From Protea cynaroides (taxonomy: Eukaryota; Streptophyta; Magnoliopsida; Proteales; Proteaceae), in the NCBI GenBank assembly GCA_028583415.1, contig CM053276.1:65300600-65364599 (forward strand): a stretch of 64,000 bases of DNA, written 5' to 3'. The notes under the pieces are model-generated. The model worked only from the letters and a program-made list of their open reading frames with translations, did no database searches and was not told the DNA's origin. The position numbers and the translations under genes are program-made. Positions 21,554-34,004 of this stretch are shown in pieces; position 1 is the first letter of the stretch; every line of letters starts with the position of its first letter.

Positions 21554-24036
21554 TGTCACACCCCAATTCTGGAATAACTATAATAGTGTGATGAACCATC
21601 AATAAACCAATGATTCAACTAAGATCTCATATAAGCCGTGCCCATCTGATTAAACCAGATACATTATACAATCATAATCAGAGTAAATAAACAATAGTGA
21701 AAGTCCTTAATACTAATGAACAAAGTATCTAACAGTGATAGCATAATTAAGTATCCAATTTATCTCCAAAGTAACTCAAAACATAAAATAAATTAAATTA
21801 ATCAATTACATGTTTCGACAACCAAATAATTAAACTAATTGAAAACACATGAATTACACTCGCACGACGGATCATGGGCCTCTTTTATAGCCTCCATGTC
21901 TATCGTTGCTACATGTCCATATGTCGGCGTATTCATGTAATCTTCAACAGTAGGACCTACGTCAACAATTAAAAATATTCGACGTCGAAAGGATGAGCAA
22001 ACATCACGGCTCAGTGAGCAAACAAAACAATGCAACAAACATATGCATGCATTCAATTCGTATCTTTGGTTTAGTTTTTAAGTTTGTAATATGCTATAAA
22101 AAGGATTGGTGGCCACCGCACCTTTATACACGAGTGTGTGAATCCTCCCAATAGATTAAACACTATTGTCATCTCACATGCACCCACCATGGAATATAGA
22201 TAGAGCTAAAGTATCCGGATTAAACACCGCCAACACTTCCCCTGATGCTCTACCCATGCCAACACATAACCCCCTATTGGCAAGGGCTTGCAAACTGGGC
22301 TCGCAACTAACCAATCCTAAATGTCATCCAATGTATCCAAGGTCTCACCCCAGCATCCCTCAATATGTCCATAGAGATAGAGCTAAGGCTCCCTGGTAGA
22401 GTCAGAGACTACATGGTCTGAGACCACCTCCCCTGATGCCCTACGACGTAATAGTTTTGCTAAGGTAATGGGGATACAACGATATCAGTGAACAAGACTT
22501 AAGTAGAGATAGAGCTAGAGTCTGGTGACCAGGATGAACCACAATGTCATGTCCTCCCCCTGATGCTCCACTCGCATCAAGCACACTAACCACACACACA
22601 TAATCAGATGCCTATTCCTAGCGTCATCATCATCATGTTATAAATAGACAGAAATAAATATGCATGAGAAGTAATAGCAGGATTATTGGATGACATGTGA
22701 GATGCACATTACAAGCATACAAGCATAGAATCAATCATGGCATTGGACTCAATAAAAATAAACAGTTTGTTATTAGCCAATTAGTTTAGGTCTTGTTCCC
22801 TCACCTGCTAGAAACGTTCAATCTTCCCAAGCTTCTTAACTCACTCTTGAACCTCTTGAAAACCTAAGAAATTTGTAAGTTTTAAGTTAGGGTTCAAGTT
22901 CATCAAATTACAGTAGTCAATGGTCCAATCTTGGAATCAAACAGACCTCCAGAAGCTGAGTGGTCGCAGGTGTGACTGCACCTGTGGTCTCAATTTCTGA
23001 GACCTCAGGGTGTGGGGTCAATACGTTGGGTTGCATATCATGCGACCACACACATGCGACCACACCCTCCCTGAAAACTTCCCGAGGGTGTATGGTTGAC
23101 ACATATGCCTCGTGTGGTCGATCAAACTGTGACCTCAAGAGTGTTGGTCGACTTTTCCATTCTCAATACAATACCTTTATGCTTTGATTCCTCATCTTAT
23201 CATTATGATCCTTCCTATAATTGTTTTATGGCTTAAAGTTCATACTTTTACATAATCCTTCACCTTAATCTATTCTTCAGGTCCTCAGGCGGGCAGGACA
23301 AAAAGAGTCTATTTACCTTTATAATATTCCAGAATGTATCACGACCCTATCTATTCATCTTTTTTATTTCAAAAAAAAAAATAAAGAGTTCCGCATCTCT
23401 GGATCTCCTTAGAGTTTTGTTTATGGTCTTAGGATTGAGATCAATTGAGATCTTACTTTGAATCAATCTCTCCTCTATAATCTATTCTAAGCATTCAATT
23501 AATGTAGGGAATGATTCCATACCTTAAACTTATTGGAGAATCAGAGCTTTCTTTGCAATTCCTTCTCCTAGCCTTCCTCTACAATTCTCCTTCTCTCCCT
23601 CCTCTTCTCTTTCTCTCTCTTTCAATTTAGGTTCTAAAAGAGTAGAAGAGACTAAGGGATGTCCTTTATATAGAGGAAAACATCCATATAAATCTTACTT
23701 AGATTAGGAAAGAACCCCCCTTCAAATTAAAAAGGTTTCCTAAATTTCGGAGTCAATTATACCATCGTGTGGTCTCACGTGGGGTCGTAGGATCCGTTGA
23801 CCACACGTCTCAAAACTTCGACTACACGTCTCAGATTTGAGTGGTCTCAATATTCTGAGGTGGGATCGACCACACCTGTTTAGGTATTCGACCACACGTC
23901 TCAATTAGATATTTTTGGTTCGAATTACATACCTAACCTTATGGTTTCTTTACGCACTTGGTCTGCTTGGTCCGACCATGATAGGAAGACCTAATGCAAG
24001 GTGGTAAGACCGGGTTAGTAAGGTACGAGTCTTACA
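21554..24036 (-). mobile_element. Solo LTR 2, same family as solo LTR 1
   Basis: A 2483-bp LTR opening TGTCACACCCCAATTCTGG and closing CGAGTCTTACA on the plus strand. It splits the RT motif between IDYT and DLNK. Flanks are GATAT (21549-21553) and GGTAT (24037-24041), a target duplication with one mismatch. Shared landmarks with 11069-13341 include aataaaccaatgattcaac, caatgcaacaaacatatgcatgca and tcttgttccctcac. A minus-strand TATATAAA lies at 23665-23672. Confidence 0.85.
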
Positions 24037-24041
24037 GGTAT

Positions 24042-24960
24042 AATCAATACAAATCCTCCACCTATCCCTAGATTTAGACACCATTACAACATTATATAGC
24101 TACTCTGGGTATTTAACCTCTCTGATAAACCCAGCCTGAATGAGTTTTTCAACCTTCTTGTTTATTATTTCTTTTCGATCTGGTACAAAGTTCCTCTTTT
24201 TCTGCCTCACAGGGCGATGTTGGGGGTCGATGGCTAAGTGGTGCTCCGTAAGGTTTCTGTCAATGCCGGGCATGTCTGCTGTGGACCACACAAACACATC
24301 TGCATTTTCTTTAATGAAGAAGATGAGCTCATCTCGCATCTCCCCTTACATGGTTACTCCGATCTGGAAGGTACGATCAGATTGGTCCTCTGATATTGGA
24401 ACCTGGACCAGTCCTTCAGTAGGGGTTCCTCGATAAGGAGCTACTTTTTTAGGATCTAGATCATCCCTGAGATCCTCCAAGATGATGGTCTGGACCGAGG
24501 CTTTTCCTTTCTTTTTGGCTGCTTCTTCTCCTTCTGTGAGGTTCGAGGCTCCTAGTATCCTCCCTAATTCAATGTCATATCATAGCCTCAAGATTTTCAG
24601 GTCTCCTCGACATTCTCTTATTTCATGGTCAATGGGGAACTTGATAACCTGATAATATGTAGACAGGTAGCTTTGGATGCGATGTAGAGATGGCCATCTG
24701 AGGACCACATTGTAACTGGCTCGGAGGTTGACTACAAGAAATTCAACATTGATAACCCTTCGAGCCGGTTTCTTTTCGGTAATGAAGGGTAGGCGAATCC
24801 CTCCCTTCAAGGAGATTAAGTCTTTGGTAAAGCCTGTTAATGTGTGGATGTCTGGTCCAAGCATCTCCTTACTAAGGTTCATCCTCTGGAATGTATAGTA
24901 GTATAATATGTTGGCCGCACTACCTGTATCAACCATTATCCTGCTGACATCAAAGTCTGG
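24042..24960 (-). pseudogene. Tat-like element 2, protease and RT N-terminus
   Basis: One continuous minus-strand frame with three stops. The protease active site MVDTGSAANILYY is intact (24936 onward), followed by RASYNVVLRWPSLHRIQSYL. RT begins IKENADVFVWSTADMPGID, then VRQKKRNFVPDRKEIINKKV, IQAGFIREVKYPE and RWRICIDYT, where the solo LTR enters. The DTGSA signature is better preserved than the DTSSS of the element at 3-17 kb, so the two belong to different families. Confidence 0.8.
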
Positions 24961-27307
24961 GACGACCGCTGTGATTACCAGGCATCCTCATATGGTGATA
25001 CGATGTTTATCTGGTCGTTGTCACTGAAGATCATTAGATTCCCCATTCTTGATTTTTTTGAGTTGAACTTAACATCATCCAGCTCCCTGGCATAAGCTTT
25101 AGCCGACCTCATGGAGGTGTTGCCTGTTGCAGATCCTCTAGTGATCACGTACGATTCTGGTATGACTAGTTGTACCTTTTGGACTGGCTTGGTGAGGTCT
25201 TGTGCTATGACATGGTTGGGGAGTCCGATCTCAACCTATGGGAGGTCCAGTTGGTATCGCTTCTCCCAAAATTCTAGCAGTGCTTTTGTTTTTGGTCCCC
25301 TTATCCCATAGGTTGGCTCGGGGGGCATGCTCTCATCGTAACACTGGACCTAGAGGCTCTTGTTGAGGCCTCCGTCAATTACGATTGAGGTCCTTGTTTG
25401 CCCTCCACCTTCCTTTCTTGTTTGTCATAGATGTACAGGGACAGCCTTGATCATGTATGTCACCCCTATGGTGGGCCATACTGGGGATGGTGTACTTCCT
25501 GATCCACCATCCTCTCTGTCGTCATCATCTCTTCTTCCTTTAATTTTTTAGCCTCCGTCTGGCAGTCATTTGGGTCAAATATCTCCAAGCCTGCCCCAAG
25601 TAGTGCTGGTCTTTTGCTATCTACGTATTTTTTGAGCTTGTCATTTCGGATTAATTCCTCAATGGCATCTCGTAGGTGTCAACACTCATTAGTTGTGTGC
25701 CCATGCTCATTGTAGAAAGTGTAGAATAGCCTCAGATTTCTATTTTGAGACTCAGTGTTCATCTTCCCTAGTTTCTGGAATGATGTTTGGGACTTCTCCA
25801 CCATGAATATCTCTGTTGGAGTTTTCCAAAAGGGGTGGTAGTCCTCGTATAGTTGAAAGTTCGGGCCTTCTGCCCTAGTTGTTTTCTCCTTCTTTTGTTT
25901 TTTGGAGGGCTCCCCCTTAAAGGTTGGATCCCTCCACTTTTCTCCTTGCTTCTTTTTTGAGGCAGGGAGTGGAGGCTTCTCTACTGCCATGTCCTTCTTG
26001 GTGGCTAGGTTAACCTTGGCACACTTCTCACACCACGCCTATAATTCTGCCAGTGTGAGGGCTGGTTTTTTTACTAGGGAAAAGATGAGATTCTGATCCC
26101 TGATACCACCTTCGAGGGTGGTCTTGTGAATTGAGTCTTTAAGGCCCCTAACCTATAGGGCCTCGAGGTTGAACCTATAGAGGTAAGCTATGAGAGTCTC
26201 GCCTTCCTCCTGGACAAAGTCCCTCAAGTTATACGATGTCTTCCTCTGGCTCCGTCAATTTTAGAAGTGACTCAAGAAGCTAGAGGCAAGTTCTTCAAAG
26301 GAGTTTATCGTCGTTCACTGTAGACTACTGTACCAGAGTCTCCCAGCTCCTTTGAAAGTTATAGGGAATATCCGATAAACTATCTCCTTTTGATAAGTGC
26401 ACACTGCCATCTGCGCCATGTAGGAGTCGAGGTGGTGTTTTAGGTTGGTGGTTCCAGTGTAGGCCTTGATGGTTGGCATTGTAAAGCTTCGTGGGAGGTG
26501 AGTCCTCATGATGTGTTCAGACAGAGCACTCTTCGTAGTGTACACATGTCAAGGTGGGTTCGACTGACCCTCCTCTATTCTTTGCAGATGAGCCCTCAAG
26601 TCTCGGATCTCTTCTTCTACATTTCCCTCGATTTAGCAAGGTTGAGCTTCAACTGTGGCTCTTTGTAGTCTGGCTGCATCCAGTCTTACTGGGACATCTT
26701 CTTGTGGTAGTTGCAGCCCTAAATGTTTCGAAGATGGGACCCTGCTCAAGCTGCGGTGAACTCTTACGGCCGAGGTATTGGAGGAGGACACTTGGCTTGC
26801 TTCACATGATCTTCTTAGCACGCCTCTCACAGTTCTCTGGGATCGGTAGCTTATCGACCCTTGGGCCCTAGGAGAGTGTGCCCCTATTTCATTTCTCTGG
26901 GCAGCTCCTACGGATAGAGGTACTTCTCTATTGTTGAGCTGATCCTGCCGCCCCCGATGTTCGGGAAGACCTTGGTTCCTCTCCCCACACTTCGCACCAT
27001 AGATAAGCTGTGCATTTGCTGCTGCTGGCTGGTCCAGTAGTCCCTTGGTCAGGAGCTTGAGTTGACGTGTGATGTTGTTGAACTGTTCCCTCGTTACATA
27101 TTGAGGGGAGTCTGGAGGAGAGACTTCTGCCTCAGGGCCAAGGTTTTCGACCACGGGGATGTGGGCCTCATTTGCTCCTAGGACGCTCTCCAGAGGAGGT
27201 ATGTCCCGTGGGGGGTTAGCCCTTGGAGGAATGTTCCTCCCGGCATTGCTGTTGACTAACGGTTGGTTGTTCATTCTTTTTTGAGATCTGGTTTCGATCT
27301 GTGACAT
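24961..27307 (-). pseudogene. Tat-like element 2, gag and gag-protease linker
   Basis: The minus-strand N-terminal frame (27307-26633) starts MSQIETRSQKRMNNQPLVN and contains DSPQYVTREQFNNITRQLK. The gag core continues at 26545-26315 (IMRTHLPRSFTMPTIKAY, then ERIFPITFKGAG-like sequence, GRLWYSSLQ). A zinc-knuckle relic YNEHGHTTNEC lies near 25690. Frames change several times, so the gene is dead. The start is chosen because it lies 34 bp inside the primer site, as in related elements. Confidence 0.75.
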
Positions 27308-27340
27308 TCACTAGGTTAGATATGCAAGCTTCTGCGAGTT

Positions 27341-27358
27341 CCATAGACGGTGCTAAAC
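27341..27358 (-). other. Primer-binding region of Tat-like element 2
   Basis: The minus strand reads TTTAGCACCGTCTATGGA, close to the TTTGGCGCCGTCTGTGG-type primer sites of Tat elements, directly inside the inferred LTR end. Confidence 0.6.
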
Positions 27359-27359
27359 T

Positions 27360-28249
27360 ATTGTTGTCTTAAACCAGATTGGTCTTTAGCTCGCCCAGTT
27401 TTCCTGTAAAAATGAGAAAAGGACACTGTAGTGAATGTCAGGGTGAGGACACCCTTTGGTCACTCCGACGCCTAAGTTAGTTCGAGGGACAAGTAGTATG
27501 GGACAGGTAAGAAGGACTATCCCTTTGAATTAAGGGGATTCGCATAGCTAACTTGCTTTAAGCTTGAATGCTAAAAAAATGTCTGTGTGTCTATCTGGGT
27601 ATGCCTCCTTTCTTTATAGGTTTGGAGTGACCTGTATGTACGAGCTAGACATATCCTCTGTTGTGGCGGAATGTCCTCCCTGGAGTATGATTTGTGCCCG
27701 TTGATTTGGAGATCAGATGATTTTTTACTGAATCATTCGGACAATGGGATCTCTTTCTTAGGATTCCGTTGTTTTTCCCATGGCGGATATTTGGGGGGAG
27801 TAGGATCTCTAACTTTATTTAATGTGGGTCCCACTTGTACGTTACAATACAGCTGGCTTGTGACATGTGGATCAGTCTGCCAAGGTCCACTTTAAGGGGC
27901 CCCAAGGCTGTGGTGGTGAAGAGCTATCGAGGCTTCCATATGGTTAGGTTAAAGCTCCCATCTTGGTGAGGCTCTGAGGTCCACGGGGCCTCGAAGATCC
28001 GAGGTCATCGAAGGTTTGAAGCTCCGAGGTCTAATGATGGCAATCTCGCATGCCTTCCATGATAGCGAGACTCCGAGGTTCTTCACTATATGTGGTTCCC
28101 AGCTCATTAGGATCTGCTTTCGTCTTAGTCCTCTAAGATAGACAATGCGAGTTGGGCCCTCCTTGTTCTGATCCTGGTAAACATGTGTTGGAACCCGATT
28201 GGGGGAGACGTATCCTCCCATATCAGTTTGGATTTAGAGACCTTCAACA
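27360..28249 (-). repeat. Inferred 5' LTR of Tat-like element 2
   Basis: The inner end is fixed by the primer site. The outer end is inferred from a plus-strand CA at ...cttcaaca (TGTTGAAGG on the minus strand). No partner LTR remains in the window because the element is truncated at 21091, so the outer boundary is uncertain. Confidence 0.45.
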
Positions 28250-30392
28250 CTCTGGGTCCACGTCCTCTGAAGTAAATATTTTCCCTCTAATAGTTTCCGA
28301 CCCTAGTTTACCTGAGGTTTTCTTGGGGATGGTGAACCTTTCTTAAAGGCAGGGATGTCCTCAAATTGGAAATTTGAAGATGTGGCGGTAATGGCAGAAA
28401 TACCTATATCTATTGGGATGCTTGGGTTCGCTCTTCCCAAATTTAATTTTTGGATTCTGTATAAACCCCATCTGAAAGTAACCATAGCACACCAATCTGA
28501 CCTTGAAGGTGAATTTAAATTACTCAACTAACCGATCTGTAATGGCGAAGCTTGTTGAGAAGGACTTGAACTAAGACCCTTTGGAACATTTTCATACCCT
28601 AGTAGAGCTTTCCCCACCTCAGCCATATGTTAGATAGGAGCAGAAATATCTTTAGCTCTAACAGGTACCCACCTTGCAACAATTGCAGAAATGTTTTTTA
28701 GAGAGACCATGACATTAAAAGGAACTTTTTAAAAGTAGATCTCTGGAAAAAAAAAAAAAAAAACAGAGCGGACAACAGAGTCATATATGGAAAAAGAACA
28801 TAAATATCCAGCATTCTCATTAGAAAATGACTTTCAATTTTATCAAATGGGTCCATTTGCTTGTAACCAAGAAGGTTACAAACAGAACTTGTAACTATAC
28901 TAGATTAAGAAGTTTGAATTGAGGGATAAAGCAAAAATCTGTTCAATTTATGAGAGCAAAATGAGCCAGAGGATCTCACAGCAAAGCAGGAATCAGAGAT
29001 CATCATATACTAAGTTGTCCATGGACCAAGCAGCTCAACAGTGATTTGTTTAAGTAAAAGTGTCTTTGGAAAGTTCTCATAAAGCAATTCGGGATGGATT
29101 GCCTCTTTTACAAAGACAGTGACATTTTTGGTTCTTTCTAGGATGAACTCAAGAGCGATGGAGACATGTCATTGGATGTAATCGACTAGGTTGTCGGCAT
29201 TTTAGGATGGACGAGGGCAACGAGTGATGGCGTAAACATTCCAGGGACTACCAGAGTGTTAGCGAGAGAGAGAATGTTGTTCTTCAATCTCCCAATTTTG
29301 TTTGTATGTTTGACAAACATGTTCGCTTGAATAACTGTTTGTGAGTATATCGTGAAAGCTTTGCATCAGTTCCATGTATTTTTTTCACTGTAAAGTTTTA
29401 GTTTGTAAATGATTTTGATTTTGTTAGATTTTCTATTACCATTATAATGACTTGTATTTTCGATTGAATTGACTGAATGAGAGATACTTTTGTGAAAATT
29501 CTAAACTTTCTTGTTTGGATTGTTTTGCCACTGTAAGTTGCTCGCCATGGGAGATGTTTTTCGGATCATATTGAGGTAGAGATATGTTCACTGGGAAGCG
29601 AGATTTAAATTATAATGGTTTGGGAAAGGAGATTTGACATATAAGTTACGTCAAACTTGTCATTTCAACTGACCCTAAAGCCATCAAAGGTAAAGTTGTC
29701 TTTCTAATTTTATGGTTAACACCGTCAGCTAAAAGGTAGTTGTAATTGTTTAAAACTCTAGGTAATTGCTTGGATTTGGGAAAAGTACAGGGGAGGTATG
29801 AATAATTTATCCTTTTTTATTATAAAATAAGGGGATAATCATGTGGTGGTATTTAACAAATCATCGCCTCAGATCCCTTCTTCTTCATTAGAATATGGAA
29901 GAGAACATCTCTATTGTAGAGACATCTCCCCAATAATCGGATCTTTAAGCAAAATCCATTCTCATTAGACGATCAAGGCACCAACAACCATGACAACACC
30001 AGCAAAGCACCTTTTGACTAGTGATCATCATGCTAGCATAAGATTTTGGTCAAATGAATCGACACATAAAACCCCTTGCGGGTTTAGTAGGGTCGTTTTG
30101 TGGCGACAAAAATAACATGAGATAATTTACAGGAGAATAAGGACAACTTACCTCCATAGTAACTACCATCCCTTATGCGATGGTGGCTGCTGCTTTGGCT
30201 GCTTATTGGTTGAATAGCAAGAGGCTAAGATTGTAGTTTCGGTAGAATTTGAATAGCCCCATTATACAGTCAAAGCCCATGATCGTATTTTTTTTTTAAA
30301 TTAAATCATTCATATACTATCAAACATAATACTCAATTAGAGATGATATTAACGCTATGAAAACCTTTATTATCAGTTCAACGATTTGATCA
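28250..30392. other. Intergenic stretch, no gene recognised
   Basis: AT-rich sequence with an A-tract at 28747-28764. Minus-strand frames (for example 28303-28527 with WCAMVTFRWGLYRIQKLN) are short and interrupted, and I recognise no family. Confidence 0.5.
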
Positions 30393-30404
30393 TGGGAGGC
30401 TCTG
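30393..30404 (-). other. Primer-site-like sequence (TGGTATCAGAGC complement)
   Basis: The minus strand reads TGGTATCAGAGCC, the initiator-Met tRNA primer site used by many plant retrotransposons. A minus-strand TATA (ctatatataga complement, ~30593) lies about 190 bp upstream, as in an LTR. The adjoining sequence lacks a clean LTR-ending CA, so this is only a possible LTR remnant. Confidence 0.35.
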
Positions 30405-32114
30405 ATACCATTATAAGAAAGTCATACCCATAGATCTAGCATGATAGAAACAATGAACAATAATGAAAATAGGGAAGAACATACTTGGACCCATATTGAT
30501 TGATGGAGACATTCCTTACTGTATCGCTCCATTGATATACTCCCTAGGATTCTCTGTATACTTCAAATAATAGCTATTAATGGGCATTAATATCTATATA
30601 TAGAGGGCCGGGGAGTAGGGACCAACCCTAAAAATAAGGGTAATTGGTCTCTCCCAAAATAAGATCAAATTACAAGTAGGCCACATGATGCTGTACACAA
30701 TAAAGCTATAAGGCCAGCACACCAAAAATCTGGCCTAACTGAAACTTTTGGCTCATAGCAAGTCTTCTTACCATAAACCAGGCCAAATCAATGATAGGAT
30801 ATGCCACATTGACACGTATACAACGAACCTAGGTATGATTTTCAACGATAACCAAACCGGACTACAGACAGGGAAAAACAACCCTGTCTAGTCGTAGATG
30901 CAAGGTCTCGGTTTGCAACCAGACCTTGCAACTAGACCACTTACGGGTGCGACGCACTTCGGTTGAAATCCTTGGAAACAGAATTGGTAGGAGAAAAAGG
31001 CATATTCCTTTCCCGTTCAATGTAAACCAATGTGAAATAAATCACTAACCAATTATATCTTGTACGAATAGGAAGAGTTATCACCTAAACAACTCTCAGC
31101 GACACGTGGCCAGAATATCCATGTAATCCGTTGATGTGGAGTCCCATTTTAAGAGGAACTCTAGGCTAACCTAAATACCCTGTCAACACTCTCCTTGGTG
31201 CAGGCACAATTCTCAAACCCTAGGAGAAAGCTCTAATGCATCCATATTGCAAGAAGAAGAAGAAGAAGAAGAAGAGAGAGAGAGAGGGGAAGCTGTAGCA
31301 AGGAATAATCGATGAGACCTTGGACCATGTCCATTCTACCCACCACTAATACCAACAGTAAGTTCCCTCCACATCCTAATGGTGCGATTGATGAAAGAGA
31401 AACATGGAAAGACCATCCTCCCTTGTGAACGAAGGGAAGTTTCACTTCCCAATGTCCATGGGCAACAATCTCATCCTTTCCAGACAAGGAAACAATGGAA
31501 AATGCAAGAGAGTATTGTAGTCAAAACTTTTGACTAAGCCATAGTAACTCTGCCCAAGGCGAATGAGAAGATTATATTAAAGGTGAAACCACATTTGCAT
31601 TCTGGAGGGAAAACCACCTTAGGAGGGGTTGAATATCAACCCCAACACTCAGACCAAAAAACCATGGACGGAGTCTGCAACAGTGGTTGATCGAAAGCAG
31701 GTTCAGAGGGAGGTCCGGTTACAAAACCCGTGCAATCGGACAAGACCAAAGACCAGAACCCAAACTTTGGGAGGGTCCGGTGGATGGTCCAGTCCTCAGA
31801 CCCTATGACTGAACGTGCCTCCAGACAAATCTAGAAGGCTACTAGGAAGGTCTAGGTGCAGTACTGGTTGGTACGCTGCGCGATAGAATGAGCATTCGGA
31901 CCGCTCCAGAAGGGCTAACCTAATTCTAGAGGGAGGTCCAATTGCAGTTTTTTTTAACAAGATGTTGCAACCGGACAGACTTAGGAGTGATTAGAACATA
32001 TCCTTAGGTGTTTCTTGGTGGCATGTATCATTACAACCCATCACAAATGCTAGGGAGCATTAGTAACCATCTAATTAATAAGGACCATATATTGTCTAGT
32101 GAATTATAATATCA
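30405..32114. other. Intergenic or unresolved LTR sequence with microsatellite
   Basis: Contains an (AAG)n/(GA)n microsatellite at 31252-31288. The right part (from ~31,660) has the gaccggtt/ggtccgg vocabulary of the following LTR, so the start of that LTR probably lies here. I could not place its first base. Confidence 0.4.
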
Positions 32115-32766
32115 TTGTAGGTGTAAGCGTGAGTGAGATGGGGCAAACTTCTATGATTCATAGGGCACGTAGATCTCACTCACCAAGTGAGGGATAGTTT
32201 GACATTATTTTTCGAAGTGTTTTTAATCACCCTTGGATGTCTATGTTGAATATTGTTTGTATAACATGTTATCTAATACCTGTGATAACTGCTCATGCGT
32301 ATGCATTATATTCTTGTTATGATTACTTGTAAAAGCATGATGTCTGTTTAACCTGTGTGGAATTCAGAACGGGGTCTGGGACCGCCGGACTGATTGACTA
32401 TATGGGAACTACTTTGCATTGCCTAGTATCCTAGCATTGTTTGATATCATCCACGGACTGTGTTCACCACTGGGGTACGGCCATAGGTACACTTCTTTGT
32501 CATCTAGGATTGGTCAGTAACATAGAACCCACTATTTGTGACCTAAGCTAATAGGGGGTTAGGTACTAGTGTGGGGTTGAAGACGAGGGCGGTGACCGAG
32601 CAGTGTTCATTGTAATTGTCAACTAGGGCTATCCTATACCAAGCCTACGACTAGTAGCCCCGTAGCTTTGGTGGGGTCTGCTGGGCAAGACAGTTGATTG
32701 CCCATTCACACTCACGCATGGAAAGTTGGTGAGTTTTGGGAGTATAGTTGACTTCTTCCATAGCAT
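32115..32766 (+). mobile_element. Second chromovirus 5' LTR, left part
   Basis: Resembles the LTR at 657-3028 in layout (gtgagtgag, tgagggatag, tgtataacatgttatc-type blocks). It is interrupted by the hAT-like element and resumes at 39183, ending GGGGTGTGACA at 39767 before a primer site. The true 5' boundary is further left and unresolved. Confidence 0.6.
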
Positions 32767-33150
32767 TAGGGGTGTCAATTTTGGGATTGTGTAGTGTCCC
32801 CCAAACCGGGCCTACAGGTTAAAACCGCACTGAATCAGACCGTTTAATAAACTTGTCGATCTTAGGACCGGACCAATTAATAATAGGTCGTTCACGATGT
32901 AGGGGTGTAACCCGATGGTTGCCCGACTGGACCAACCGATTAAATCCTGAGTTAGTATAAATCAACTAAAAATCGATTAAAGACACATATAAGTTTCTTC
33001 TTTTATTTTTTTCACCTACTTTTCCCATCGATTTTTCCACCTACTTGTGAACATTGGACTTGCAATGAATACAACCTTACTAAATAAATTGCAATGGGCC
33101 TTTTGATATCTTAGCCTCTAAGGTAACATGATTTTAGCAGATGATTCTAG

Positions 33151-33360
33151 GGCCCCATTTAATAACTTTTTAGCTCCCATGGAACTGCTTCTGGTCTAGA
33201 GTCATTTTCTACTTCTTCTCTAGAGTCAGGATTTTTAGAGTAGAATGTTGTTTGATAAAGCTACTCCAGAATGAATTCCAGAACTGATTGGGAGTAGAAT
33301 GTCATTTGATAAAAGTGTCAGTGGATTGATTCCAAAGCTGTTTGAGAGAAGAATCTTTTT
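33151..33360. mobile_element. TIR DNA element, left end
   Basis: Starts GGGCCCCATTTAATAAC. It aligns with the ends at 20409 and 37560 through ctctagagtcaggat, agtagaatgttgtttgat and gaattccagaactgattgg. Its right end is probably one of the GTTATCAAATGCACCC termini at 38488 or 38815, making a ~5.3-5.7 kb element. Confidence 0.5.
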
Positions 33361-33699
33361 TTTTTCTTTTTTTAAATTATAATTCATGCATTCAATTAAA
33401 AGTCTAAGTTAGAATATATATATATATATATAATTATAAGTTTAAATTCTTAATACCATACTACATCCATTATAGAAGCCCTCAATATATGTTTCATCAT
33501 ATGTAAACAACAAAATAGAATTTCTATCTGAATAATGATAGTTTGATCAAGTTTGAAATCTTTGGTAATCTTGATAAAAAAAAATGACTTTCTTTTTCGT
33601 CAACACTTTGATTTGTTGGTTAATTTGACTAAACCAAATAAAATTCAGACATATTTAGTCAATTTTTTCATCACTTATGTAGACACACTAGCAAAGCTC

Positions 33700-33870
33700 A
33701 TGCAGGCATGCCTGCAAAAAGCATGCAACAAGGCTAGGCAGCCATGGCCGCAAGGCCATGGGGCCATGGCTGGCAAGCCCACAAAGACATGCAGCCACGA
33801 CCGCAAGGCCAAGCAAGCACGTTCACAAAGCCATGCATCCACAGCCGCAAGGCTAGCAAGCAAGCCCTTT
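33700..33870. repeat. Minisatellite, about 44-bp unit
   Basis: Units such as cacaaagacatgcagccac (33780) and cacaaagccatgcatccac (33824) lie 44 bp apart, each followed by gccgcaagg. One or two more degenerate units lie to the left. The open frame crossing it has no recognisable product. Confidence 0.6.
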
Positions 33871-33933
33871 TGTTTACTTTGTAATTATTTTTTGTATTCA
33901 TACCATAAGAATTTAGAGCATAATAAAATCAAT

Positions 33934-34004
33934 AAGTTTTGATGGATTCGAACCGTCATCTCTTGGAAATCCCTAAGAGCTCTACTTGTTTGAGCAAAAG
34001 ACTT
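33934..34004 (-). tRNA. tRNA-like sequence or tRNA pseudogene
   Basis: The 71-nt minus-strand sequence folds into a near-cloverleaf. The acceptor aagtctt/aaaactt pairs at 6 of 7 positions. The D arm is GCTC...GAGC, and the T arm is GACGG-TTCGAAT-CCATC with one mismatch. The anticodon arm is poor: it has a mismatch and lacks the usual loop with U33, so no amino acid is assigned. There is no encoded CCA. A tRNA-derived SINE head is an alternative. Confidence 0.4.
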
